A DNA stretch of 64,000 nt from assembly GCA_034430425.1 (NCBI GenBank), contig DAOUEK010000017.1:1-64000 (forward strand), read 5' to 3'. Source of the DNA: WVZH01 sp034430425 (GTDB lineage Bacteria > Chloroflexota > Anaerolineae > Anaerolineales > E44-bin32). Position numbers and translations under genes: made by a program. Positions 26,453 to 34,228 of the stretch are shown here, in pieces; within the stretch, counting starts at the first letter, position 1, and each line of letters starts with the position of its first letter. Under the pieces are notes generated by a model, which did not search any database, was not told where the DNA came from, and saw only the letters and a list, made by a program, of their open reading frames with translations.

Positions 26453-27843
26453 TGCCCTACGACCTCATCGCCCTCGTTCAGCCCTTCCAGAATCTCGATG
26501 TACACGTCGCCGCGCAGTCCGGTCTGGATCGTGCGTTCCACGATCTGACCGTCCTGCCACATCTCGATTTCCGCAGAGCCATCGGAGCGAGCGCGCACCA
26601 ATGCGCGCGGCAGCCGCAGCGCATCTGTACGCTTATCGATCACGATAGAAGCATCTACCGTCATACCCGGAGCGAGGCTTTCCGGCATTTCATCCGAATG
26701 AATGTAGACGGGATACAGCGGGCGATCGCTGCCAGGTATGCGCCGCGGCACGATGCGGGTTACCTCCCCCTGGACGACTGCATCGGGCGCTGCATCGAAA
26801 TAGAGTTCGACGGATTGACCGTCTTGGATCAGCGGCATGTCTTCTTCGATCATCGTCACCTCGACTTCCAGGGAGGATATGTCGCAGAGCAAGATGAAGC
26901 CGCTGTGTGCCGCCACGATGTCCCCGACACGCGCAGTGACCTCCAGGATCACGCCGTCGAATGGGGCGATGATCTTAATTCCCACAAGCTCAGCTTCAGC
27001 TTGGGCGGCAAACGCTTCGGCTTGTGCCAGGCGAGCTTCGGCTTGTGCCAGGACATCCGGATCAGGTCCTTCCTTGACTTGTTCGTAGGCCAACGCGGCC
27101 ACGACGACACGCGCCTCGGCAATCGCTATATCGGCATCCAACATCGCTTGCTGCAGCTCCGTCGGCTGCCCGTTGTACCAGTTCAGGGCTCTGGCGACAG
27201 AATCGCGGCTCATCCTGGCTTGTGCTAAATGAAGACGTGCACTTGCTCGAGCCGGATTGTTTTCTGACCGGCCGGTGTAGCGGTTAAGAGCGCTTTCGGC
27301 GCGTTTGACTTCTTCTTCAGCCAGAACCAGCTTGGCCTCCGCGGCGGCGATCATCTCCGAACTGGCGCGGTTGCCTTCCTGTTGAACGGTGTTTTTGAAC
27401 CCAGCCTGGCGCAGGGCTTCACGTGCGTCCACCAATTCCTTCTGCGCTTCGGCTGTGATCAGCGGTGCATTATCGTGGACTTGCCGTAATACAGTTTCCG
27501 CCTCCGCAAGTTCGGCCTTCGCCTGTGCCAGGTTCGCTCGTAGTTCCGCCTCGTTGCCCAATCTGGCCAAAACCTGACCGCGTGAAACGACGTGACCGGC
27601 CTGCACGTTGATTTCCGCCAGCGGGCCACTGGCCGCTGTGGCCAGAATCACTTCCCTGGTGCTGACCAGCCGGCCAGGGGCGTCTACCGTTTGTTGTACC
27701 TCTCCGCGTGTTACGGGAATCGTGCTGGGTTTTTGAACTTCGTCTTCTTTTTGGGTCTGGGCGCCTTGAAATCCCAGGAAACCCGCTGCAAGGATGCTTG
27801 CAACCCCCAGGATAGATAGTAGAACGATCATTGAACGACGCAT
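26449..27843 (-). CDS. HlyD/MacA-type efflux adaptor
   Basis: 464 residues. An N-terminal signal anchor (SMIVLLSILGVASILAAGFL), then a lipoyl/barrel-sandwich half-motif (GPLAEINVQAGHVVSRGQVL), a long coiled coil rich in Ala, Glu and Gln (~95-270), the second half-motif (IIAPFDGVILEVTARVGDIV) and beta-barrel and membrane-proximal domains. This is the order of MacA. It is first of the coupled adaptor-ATPase-permease set. The 206 bases upstream to the response regulator gene hold no gene. The substrate class cannot be read; antimicrobial peptides or lipids are typical. Confidence 0.88.
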   Translation of the reverse strand: MRRSMIVLLSILGVASILAAGFLGFQGAQTQKEDEVQKPSTIPVTRGEVQQTVDAPGRLVSTREVILATAASGPLAEINVQAGHVVSRGQVLARLGNEAELRANLAQAKAELAEAETVLRQVHDNAPLITAEAQKELVDAREALRQAGFKNTVQQEGNRASSEMIAAAEAKLVLAEEEVKRAESALNRYTGRSENNPARASARLHLAQARMSRDSVARALNWYNGQPTELQQAMLDADIAIAEARVVVAALAYEQVKEGPDPDVLAQAEARLAQAEAFAAQAEAELVGIKIIAPFDGVILEVTARVGDIVAAHSGFILLCDISSLEVEVTMIEEDMPLIQDGQSVELYFDAAPDAVVQGEVTRIVPRRIPGSDRPLYPVYIHSDEMPESLAPGMTVDASIVIDKRTDALRLPRALVRARSDGSAEIEMWQDGQIVERTIQTGLRGDVYIEILEGLNEGDEVVGQ

Positions 27844-28049
27844 ATTGAAACCTCCTGCGAATCGATAAGCACAGGATGCCGGTCGTTGATTTCATTTGGA
27901 TTTCAATGGGATTACAGTTCTGAAATCTGGATGGTTGGGAAGAAATAGATCAAAATGGTTTGCGAGGATATCGACTTCGGAAAATCGGAGATTGGTCAGA
28001 CGGAGCGGCGAGTAGTTGTGGCTATTATTATTTCATGTGAGGGAGATGA

Positions 28050-28754
28050 TTATTCGTCGTCTGCGATCCTGTAGCCGATGCCCGGGACGGTGAGAATCAG
28101 GCTGGGTTTGCGGGGATCGTATTCCAGTTTCTCCCGCAGACGACGGATGTTGACGTTTACCGTGGCTTCACTTTCCACGTTGTTACTGTAGCCCCAGACG
28201 GCATCGAGGATCTGTGCCCTGCTCAGCGCTTGACCCCGGTGGCGGGCGAGGTACACCAGGAGACGGAACTCGGTGGGTGATAAATTCACAACGCCATCAT
28301 CGCGCAGCACCCGGCCGCGCGTGCGGTCGATGACCAGATCTCCGATGTACATAATATCCCCTTCGGCGCCGGAGAGATCGCCATAGGACCGTCGTAAAAG
28401 GGCACGGATACGTGAAAGCATTTCGCGCAAGCTGTAGGGTTTGGTGACGTAGTCGTCAGCGCCCATCTCCAGACCAAGCACTTTGTCGACCTCATCGCTT
28501 TGTACCGTGAGGATCAGGATCGGCTGATGGAACTGCAGTTTTCGTAAACGCTGGCAGACATCGAAGCCCGTGATGTCCGGCAAGCGCACATCCAGGATGA
28601 ACAAGTCTGGTGCGCGTGCTTTGGCATGGCGAATGGCTTCCTCGCCATGCGTAATCCAATCCACACCATAGCCTTCCTTGGTAAGCCCTTTTTCCAGGCT
28701 GGTTGCCACGGCGGGGTCGTCTTCTACGAGCAGGATCTGGAATTGTTTTTTCAT
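28050..28754 (-). CDS. OmpR-family response regulator
   Basis: 234 residues. The receiver domain shows the acidic pair in LLVEDDP, phospho-acceptor Asp55 in FILDVRLPD and Lys in YVTKPYS. The C-terminal winged helix ends with the usual GIGYRI motif. ATG 28754 is preferred to GTG 28763. No clear Shine-Dalgarno is seen. It heads the minus-strand cluster that continues with the efflux genes and ends with the histidine kinase, so it is probably that kinase's partner and activator of the efflux genes. It is divergent from the GH4 operon. Confidence 0.88.
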   Translation of the reverse strand: MKKQFQILLVEDDPAVATSLEKGLTKEGYGVDWITHGEEAIRHAKARAPDLFILDVRLPDITGFDVCQRLRKLQFHQPILILTVQSDEVDKVLGLEMGADDYVTKPYSLREMLSRIRALLRRSYGDLSGAEGDIMYIGDLVIDRTRGRVLRDDGVVNLSPTEFRLLVYLARHRGQALSRAQILDAVWGYSNNVESEATVNVNIRRLREKLEYDPRKPSLILTVPGIGYRIADDE

Positions 28755-28884
28755 GGCCGGCACTCATGTGAGATTATACGATTTCTTCCCCAACTGCGGA
28801 AAGGCTTTGCCAAACGGGCGCTAAATGGTCGATGTGCGCCCAATGATCTCGCAAGGTACAATAGATCCAAGGATGGTCAAGCGT

Positions 28885-30168
28885 ATGAAACTGTGTGTGA
28901 TCGGTGCGGGGAGCAGCTACACACCGGAATTGATCGAAGGGATCATCCGCAATCAAGCTGTCCTGCCGATTTCTACAGTCGCTTTGATGGATATCGATGC
29001 GGACCGATTGCGGACCATCGCAGATTTCGCTCGGCGTATGGTGCAGGCTGCTGATGTCGAAATAAAAATCGAAGAAACCTTGGAACGTGAACCGGCGATC
29101 GAGGGTTCACGCTTTGTTGTCAGCCAAATTCGTGTCGGGGGGATGGCGGCGCGCATTCTGGACGAGACCATCCCGCCGCGTTTTGGCGTGATCGGTCAGG
29201 AGACGACCGGTCCCGGGGGGTTCGCCAAGGCGCTGCGCACGATTCCGGTTGTCCTGGACATCGCTCAAGAGATTGAGACGCTGGCCCCGGAAGCGATACT
29301 GATTAATTTCACCAACCCGGCCGGGTTGGTCACCGAAGCACTGCAGCGTTATTCCGGTGCGAAGAGCATTGGCTTGTGTAACCTGCCCATCGGCATGGAA
29401 ATGCGCATCGCCAAGGAATTAAACGTGGAGCGGGATCGTATCCGCTTGGATTGGGTTGGCCTGAATCACTTGAATTGGACGCGCGGCGCATATCTCGACG
29501 ATGAAGATATCTGGCCGCAGATTTTTTCCACGGCTTTGGAGCTGGCAGGGGAGCAAACGTCTGACGGCTGGAATTTCTCCCAGGATCTACTTCAGACTCT
29601 GGGTATGATCCCCTGCGGCTACCTTAATTACTATTACAACCACGATTTCATGCTCGAGAAACAAAGAAGTGCGCCACGTTCACGCGGGGAGGAAGTTCGA
29701 GCGATCGAAGCCCAATTAATGGAAATGTATCAAGATCCAAAACTGAATAAAAAACCTGCCCTCCTCGAGGAACGCGGCGGCGCCTACTACTCGACGGCAG
29801 CAGTCTCGCTCATCGCTGCCATCGTGAACGAAAACAGCGAAATCCACATCGTTAACACACACAATCAGGGTGCAATCCCGGATTTGCCGGACGATGCCGT
29901 GGTGGAAGTGCCGTGTCGAATAACTGCATCGGGTGCTGCTCCGCAGAAGTGTGCACCTATGTCGGCTGAGATACGCGGCCTGGTACAGGCGGTGAAGGCC
30001 TATGAGGAACTCACGGCGGAAGCAGCGGTCACGGGCGAACGGCGTACTGCGCTGCAAGCTTTACTGGCCCATCCACTCGTGCCTTCCTTTGGCGTCGCCA
30101 AGGAACTGTTGGATGCATTGATCGATGCTCATCGGGAATACCTGCCGCGGTTCGCTGAGGGGAAATGA
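28885..30168 (+). CDS. Glycoside hydrolase family 4 (6-phospho-beta-glucosidase-like)
   Basis: 427 residues of GH4, NAD+- and Mn2+-dependent enzymes that cleave glycosides by oxidation-elimination at C3. Visible are the NAD motif CVIGAGSSYTPELIEG, NFTNPAG, the metal-site Cys in GLCNLPIGM and the His in GLNHLNW. ATG 28885 (AAGGA at 28869-28873) gives the usual N-terminus. Its stop overlaps the kinase start by four bases. Many GH4 enzymes require a 6-phosphate that comes from PTS uptake. No PTS gene is present, and the next gene is a sugar kinase, so either the kinase supplies the phosphate or this member takes unphosphorylated substrate. Confidence 0.88.
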   Translation: MKLCVIGAGSSYTPELIEGIIRNQAVLPISTVALMDIDADRLRTIADFARRMVQAADVEIKIEETLEREPAIEGSRFVVSQIRVGGMAARILDETIPPRFGVIGQETTGPGGFAKALRTIPVVLDIAQEIETLAPEAILINFTNPAGLVTEALQRYSGAKSIGLCNLPIGMEMRIAKELNVERDRIRLDWVGLNHLNWTRGAYLDDEDIWPQIFSTALELAGEQTSDGWNFSQDLLQTLGMIPCGYLNYYYNHDFMLEKQRSAPRSRGEEVRAIEAQLMEMYQDPKLNKKPALLEERGGAYYSTAAVSLIAAIVNENSEIHIVNTHNQGAIPDLPDDAVVEVPCRITASGAAPQKCAPMSAEIRGLVQAVKAYEELTAEAAVTGERRTALQALLAHPLVPSFGVAKELLDALIDAHREYLPRFAEGK

Positions 30169-31175
30169 CTGTGCGATGTGCACTTGGCGTTGATGGCGGT
30201 TCGAGCAAGACGCACGCGCTGCTGGTTGCTGAAACGGGTCAGGTGCTGGGATTCGGGCAGGCGGACGGCAGTAATCATCAGTTCTATGGAATCGAAAATT
30301 CGATGCGGGAAATCTCGAGTGCGGTCCATGCTGCTCTCGAACAAGCGGCGTTGAAGCCGGAAGACGTTGAACTTGGATGTTACTGCTTGTCGGGGGCCGA
30401 TCTCCCCGAAGATTTCGACTTGCTGCATAATGCGGTGGCAGACCTGTCTCTCTCGAATCAAGTGACAATCAGGAACGACACAATGGCCGCGCTGCGCGCC
30501 GGGTTATCACGGCCGTGGGGCGTTGTCGTCGTCTGTGGATCGGGTTTCAACGCCGCCGGACGGTCTCCGAATGGCGAGGAGTTCGTACTTCCCGGTCTGG
30601 GTCCGATTTCCGGGGATTGGGGCGGCGGAGGCGAACTCAGCCTGGAGATAATCCGCCAGGTCGCCCGGGCCTGGGATGGCCGCGGGCGAGCAACGATGCT
30701 GACGGAACGGGTTCTGGAAACACTGCAGGTGGAATCGGTTGAAGCGCTGATCGGAAATTTGTATCGGGAAGAGATCGATCCGCAAGTGCTCCTAGATATC
30801 GTGCCGCTGCTTTTTCAAGCTGCCGAGTCGGGAGATGATGTAGCCCGGGAGTTGGTCGTGCGCATGGGTACGGAAGTGGGCGTCACGGCGCTGGCGCTCA
30901 TCCGGCGTCTGGAGATGACGGAAACCGATGTCGAAGTCGTCTTGGCGGGAGGTGTCTACAAGGGACAAGGCTCACTGTTGATGGACACGATTCGTGAGGC
31001 CGTGCATGCCGAAGTCCCGGATGCGAGGATCGTACGGCCGCGTTACGAACCCGTCGTTGGGGCTGCACTGCTGGCGCTGGATGCGATGGAGATCGCATTA
31101 ACGCAGGCACACGACGAAGTATTGGGGCGTTCGCTGCCAGAAGCATTGATTTCGAAAACGGGATTTGCTCGATGA
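30165..31175 (+). CDS. BadF/BadG-type sugar kinase (N-acetylglucosamine kinase-like)
   Basis: 336 residues of the ASKHA fold. The first phosphate loop is LGVDGGSSKTHALL and the second region is VVVVCGSGFNAAGR; the adenosine motif reads VVLAGGVYKGQG. This family includes eukaryotic-type GlcNAc kinase and bacterial amino-sugar kinases, as well as activators of 2-hydroxyacyl-CoA dehydratases. The latter have an Fe-S Cys pair absent here. It overlaps both neighbours by four bases (30165 and 31172), a tight operon with GH4 and SIS proteins, so phosphorylation of an amino sugar or disaccharide is the favoured role. Confidence 0.82.
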   Translation: MTVRCALGVDGGSSKTHALLVAETGQVLGFGQADGSNHQFYGIENSMREISSAVHAALEQAALKPEDVELGCYCLSGADLPEDFDLLHNAVADLSLSNQVTIRNDTMAALRAGLSRPWGVVVVCGSGFNAAGRSPNGEEFVLPGLGPISGDWGGGGELSLEIIRQVARAWDGRGRATMLTERVLETLQVESVEALIGNLYREEIDPQVLLDIVPLLFQAAESGDDVARELVVRMGTEVGVTALALIRRLEMTETDVEVVLAGGVYKGQGSLLMDTIREAVHAEVPDARIVRPRYEPVVGAALLALDAMEIALTQAHDEVLGRSLPEALISKTGFAR

Positions 31176-32227
31176 GTGATCCAGGGCAAGGGTCCCGATT
31201 GGCGCAGGAGATCGTTGAGCAACCGGCTGTCATCCGCCGGGTACTCGACCTCGAGCGGGATAATATCGCTGCGCTGGCGGGTTTCTTCCGGGAGCGAAAC
31301 CCGCATTGCATCGTGATTGCCGCCCGCGGCAGCTCGGACAACGCAGCTCGTTATGCGAAATATTTACTTGGCGCGGTGACCGGACTTCCCATTGCGCTGG
31401 CGACGCCTTCGCTGCTGACTGTTTACAATCAGTCCCTGCGGTTGGAAAACACGCTGGTCATTGGCATCTCGCAGTCGGGACAATCCCCGGATATCGTCGC
31501 CGTACTCGCCGAAGGCGCTCGCAAGGCAGCCTTGACCGTGGCGCTAACCAACGATCTCGAATCCCCGCTGGCGCAGACGGCCGAATATTGCATTAATCTG
31601 CACATCGATAGTGAACGAAGCATCGCCGCCACGAAAACCTACACGGCTTCTTTAACGGCGCTGGCCATGCTGGCTGCGGCGTTGGATATCAATCATGATC
31701 GATCTCGAGCGTTGGAACAGATCCCCGATCTGCTTTCGCAGATCATCGCACAAGGCGATGCGATCCAGGAGGCGGCGAAGCGTTATCATCAGATGGAAGC
31801 CTGTGTGGTGATCGGGCGCGGGTATAACTACGCCACGGCCTTTGAGATAGCCTTGAAACTTAAAGAACTCGCCTATATCCTGGCGGAACCGTATTCCTCG
31901 GCGGACTTCTGGCACGGTCCGGTGGCGCTGGTCGAGGATGGGTTTCCCGTGATCGCAGTTGTACCGCAGAGTCCTGCGGCGGAAGAGTTGGAAGATTTGT
32001 TGGCCCACCTGCGTTCGCGCGGCGCTGACCTGGTGATTCTCTCCCCGCGGGCAGATGCGTTGCAGTTGGCAGAGACCCCGATTGCCTTGCCGGCCGGCGT
32101 GCCCGAGTGGCTCTCTCCGATCGTGAGCGTTGTGCCCGGCCAGTACTTCGCCCTGGGCTTGACCGTTGCTAAAAGCCTGGACCCGGATCGACCGCGGGGT
32201 TTGTCAAAGGTAACCCGTACGCGTTGA
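31172..32227 (+). CDS. Double-SIS sugar-phosphate isomerase/deaminase (GlmS C-terminal-like)
   Basis: 351 residues with two SIS domains. The first has ARGSSDNAARYAKY and GISQSGQSPD, the phospho-sugar loop; SIAATKTYTASLTAL follows. The second has GRGYNYATAFEIALKLKELA and SADFWHGPVALVED, characteristic of the GlmS isomerase/AgaS/FrlB group. There is no glutaminase domain, so it acts in catabolism: deaminating or isomerising an amino-sugar or fructosamine phosphate. It completes the operon hydrolase-kinase-isomerase. The exact substrate is open. Confidence 0.85.
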   Translation: MSDPGQGSRLAQEIVEQPAVIRRVLDLERDNIAALAGFFRERNPHCIVIAARGSSDNAARYAKYLLGAVTGLPIALATPSLLTVYNQSLRLENTLVIGISQSGQSPDIVAVLAEGARKAALTVALTNDLESPLAQTAEYCINLHIDSERSIAATKTYTASLTALAMLAAALDINHDRSRALEQIPDLLSQIIAQGDAIQEAAKRYHQMEACVVIGRGYNYATAFEIALKLKELAYILAEPYSSADFWHGPVALVEDGFPVIAVVPQSPAAEELEDLLAHLRSRGADLVILSPRADALQLAETPIALPAGVPEWLSPIVSVVPGQYFALGLTVAKSLDPDRPRGLSKVTRTR

Positions 32228-32340
32228 GCCTTCCTTCCACCCGGTGGCAGTGATTCAGGTAATATTGTTCCCTCAATATTCAGCGATTACGTGATAGGAT
32301 GTTGGACAGACTTCGTACACCAGTCCCAGGGAGGATGAAG

Positions 32341-33030
32341 ATGCGCGTTGTCCGGTTATCGATATTCTTGTTGGCATTGGGCTTGATCTGCTCTTGTATT
32401 ATCCCCGCCGAACCTACATTCGAAGCGCTCACCGCGACACCTACTGTTCAGAAAGTGCCCACTGCAACAGACACACCCACTCAGGAGCCCTCTCCGACCA
32501 CGACTCCCGAGCCAACGAGGGATGCGTTGGCGGAAATGATCCTGGATCGGGCAGCAGTTGTGGTTGATCTGCTCGGTCGGGCCGACATGAATGCGCTTGC
32601 GGAATATGTGCATCCTGAGATGGGTTTGCGTTTCTCTCCATATGCCTATGTGCGTGAGGACGACGTTGTGTTCGGCATCGACCAAATCCCTGGGTTGTTC
32701 GCCGACACGGACACCTATCTTTGGGGGGTGTATGACGGCAGAGGCGATCCGATCGAACTCAGCTTCGCGGAGTATTTTAACCGATTCGTCTACGATCAGG
32801 ATTTTGCCAAGGCAGAAGTTATCGCTTTCAACCAACGCATTGGCGGATCAGGCGGCACGATTAACAACATCGACGAGTTCTATCCTGGTTCGATAATGGC
32901 GGAGTATTATTTCTCCGGATTCAATCCGGATTATGCAGGGATGGATTGGCGCAGCTTGCGGTTGGTATTCATGCCGTATGAGGGCGAGTGGCTTTTGGTT
33001 GGAATCGTGCACGATGAGTGGACGACCTGA
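32341..33030 (+). CDS. Lipoprotein of unknown function with Thr-Pro linker
   Basis: 229 residues. The signal peptide ends at Cys18 or so (LALGLICSC), followed by a Thr/Pro linker (to ~55) and a globular domain of ~170 residues. The domain begins with a helical segment (MILDRAAVVVDLLGRADMNA) and HPEMGLRFSPYAYV, then a beta-rich part ending FMPYEGEWLLVGIVHDEWT, which suggests an NTF2-like or related fold. GGGAGG (32329-32334) is six bases before ATG 32341 and directly abuts ATG 32335, so the later start is used. The next small lipoprotein follows nine bases later. Confidence 0.68.
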   Translation: MRVVRLSIFLLALGLICSCIIPAEPTFEALTATPTVQKVPTATDTPTQEPSPTTTPEPTRDALAEMILDRAAVVVDLLGRADMNALAEYVHPEMGLRFSPYAYVREDDVVFGIDQIPGLFADTDTYLWGVYDGRGDPIELSFAEYFNRFVYDQDFAKAEVIAFNQRIGGSGGTINNIDEFYPGSIMAEYYFSGFNPDYAGMDWRSLRLVFMPYEGEWLLVGIVHDEWTT

Positions 33031-33039
33031 AGTGTAGAT

Positions 33040-33516
33040 GTGACCACTCAGAGTGTACAACACTGTCTTTCCGTTGTATTCCTGGTAGTGGTGACCGGTT
33101 GTGCAAAATCGTCACCAGAACCTGCGCCTCGCAACGTAATACGGCCAGATTTTGAAACCGAGTTTGACCGCTTGTTCCTTTCCGATGAGCCGCTTCGTTA
33201 TCAGGACAATGTAGCCTTTCTGGATGCCATAGCAGTGGGGGAGTTGCATTTCACAGAGAAGGACATCATTCGTACCAAACTGAAGCAGTTTCTATCCATG
33301 AAGCAGCAGGACCGGGATTATGCACCGGATTCCGAACACACAGGTGTTGCTTCTGGGATCGCCTTTTTACGGCTTAAGGCGGTACAACTATTGGCGCAGG
33401 TCGGCATGGGGGATGATATCGAGTTTATTCGTCTACTGCTGGATGATCTGGCAGGAGAACATCCGTTGTTCGCAGAAGAATGTCGCCTTGCGATCGATAG
33501 CTTGGAAGCTCAATGA
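33040..33516 (+). CDS. Small lipoprotein, unknown function
   Basis: 158 residues from GTG 33040. The N-terminus is a lipoprotein signal (HCLSVVFLVVVTGC). The mature part is mostly alpha-helical with a HEAT-like feel (FLRLKAVQLLAQVGMGDDIE). No motif or family is recognised. There is no clear ribosome site; it lies nine bases after the preceding lipoprotein stop, so translation may be coupled. Start uncertain. Confidence 0.55.
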   Translation: MTTQSVQHCLSVVFLVVVTGCAKSSPEPAPRNVIRPDFETEFDRLFLSDEPLRYQDNVAFLDAIAVGELHFTEKDIIRTKLKQFLSMKQQDRDYAPDSEHTGVASGIAFLRLKAVQLLAQVGMGDDIEFIRLLLDDLAGEHPLFAEECRLAIDSLEAQ

Positions 33517-33557
33517 AATTCTGCAAATAGGTTTACTGGGATGAGAAAGAGGTTTAA

Positions 33558-34004
33558 ATGGGCTGCATGAGTTTGATGTTTAAAATCATCAATCCGATTA
33601 TGAAATGGATCCTGCGATCACCGCTGCATTCGCGTATCAGTAAACGGATCATGATATTCACCTTCGCAGGTAGAAAGTCCGGCCGAAAATATTCAACACC
33701 GGTGAGTTATCTGAGAGATGGGGATCGGGTAGTATGTTTCACGCACAATCCCTGGTGGAAGAACATCGCGGAAGGTGCTGAAGTAAAAGTGAGAATCCAG
33801 GGAGTAGATTTCGATGGTCACGCCGTCGCCATCAGCGACGACGTTGAATGCAAGGTGGAAAACCTGACGAAGATGCTCAAAGCCGTGCCGGGCGACGCGG
33901 CATTTTACAATGTCAAATTCGATGCGAATGGAGAGCCCAAGAGGGGCGATGTCGAACGAGCCGCGCTGGATGCGGTGTTGATCAGCATCCAGCTTGAGAG
34001 TTAA
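33558..34004 (+). CDS. Deazaflavin (F420)-dependent nitroreductase-fold protein
   Basis: 148 residues of the DDN/FDOR split-barrel family. FTFAGRKSGRKYSTPVSYLR is the family's strand-turn motif for cofactor phosphate, and VVCFTHNPWWKNIAEGAEVK follows as usual. Members use F420, FMN or other flavins to reduce quinones and nitro compounds at the membrane. The N-terminal ~25 residues are amphipathic and basic. GAAAGAGG precedes ATG 33558. It is 41 bases after the small lipoprotein. F420 use cannot be confirmed as no F420 genes are in the window. Confidence 0.75.
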   Translation: MGCMSLMFKIINPIMKWILRSPLHSRISKRIMIFTFAGRKSGRKYSTPVSYLRDGDRVVCFTHNPWWKNIAEGAEVKVRIQGVDFDGHAVAISDDVECKVENLTKMLKAVPGDAAFYNVKFDANGEPKRGDVERAALDAVLISIQLES

Positions 34005-34018
34005 ACGGGTTTTCATTG

Positions 34019-34048
34019 TTGACCATGCTTTCGGGAGAGTGCTATAAT
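34019..34048 (+). promoter_or_regulatory. Promoter of the aspS leader
   Basis: TTGACC (34019-34024) and TATAAT (34043-34048) separated by 18 bp form a near-consensus housekeeping promoter. Transcription should start at about 34054-34056, which is at or within a base of the leader-peptide ATG (34055), so the leader would be translated without a 5' UTR. Confidence 0.75.
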
Positions 34049-34054
34049 CCGCAC

Positions 34055-34144
34055 ATGTATGAACGTAAGTTGATCGAGGTGAAGGCGAACAATTCCAACA
34101 ACGATGATCGCATACATCGGGTGGTGGGACTGTTCGTGCGCTAG
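34055..34144 (+). CDS. aspS leader peptide, Asn/Asp-rich (29 aa)
   Basis: ATG 34055 opens 29 codons ending at TAG 34142-34144. The product begins MYERKLIEVKA, then N-N-S-N-N-D-D at codons 12-18 (34088-34108), then RIHRVVGLFVR. Four Asn and two Asp in seven codons just ahead of an Asp-tRNA synthetase gene is the layout of an amino-acid attenuation leader. Ribosomes would pause there when charged tRNA-Asn or tRNA-Asp is scarce. The 3' part of the ORF (34119-34129) is itself the antiterminator strand. Too short for homology evidence; support comes from promoter, codon content, RNA pairing and gene context together. Confidence 0.65.
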   Translation: MYERKLIEVKANNSNNDDRIHRVVGLFVR

Positions 34145-34174
34145 CGCCACCAAGGCCAGATATTCCCGCCGCCC
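34119..34174 (+). promoter_or_regulatory. Antiterminator of the aspS attenuator
   Basis: Segment A GGGTGGTGGGA (34119-34129), inside the leader ORF, can pair over 11 positions (two G-U) with segment C TCCCGCCGCCC (34164-34174). C contains the 5' arm of the terminator, so A:C and the terminator exclude each other. A can also pair with segment B CGCCACC (34145-34151; seven pairs, one G-U), giving a competing hairpin that leaves the terminator free. A ribosome paused at the Asn/Asp codons leaves most of A open; one at the stop codon covers it. Confidence 0.6.
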
Positions 34175-34206
34175 GATGTCAATCAGACCGGGCGGCGAAT
34201 TTTTTA
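34167..34206 (+). terminator. Intrinsic terminator in the aspS leader
   Basis: CGCCGCCCG (34167-34175) and CGGGCGGCG (34189-34197) form a nine-pair GC stem with a 13-base loop, followed by AATTTTTTAT. It lies 22 bases ahead of the aspS start and would block its transcription unless the antiterminator forms. Confidence 0.85.
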
Positions 34207-34228
34207 TAGGTAGAGAAGGAGGGCCAGG

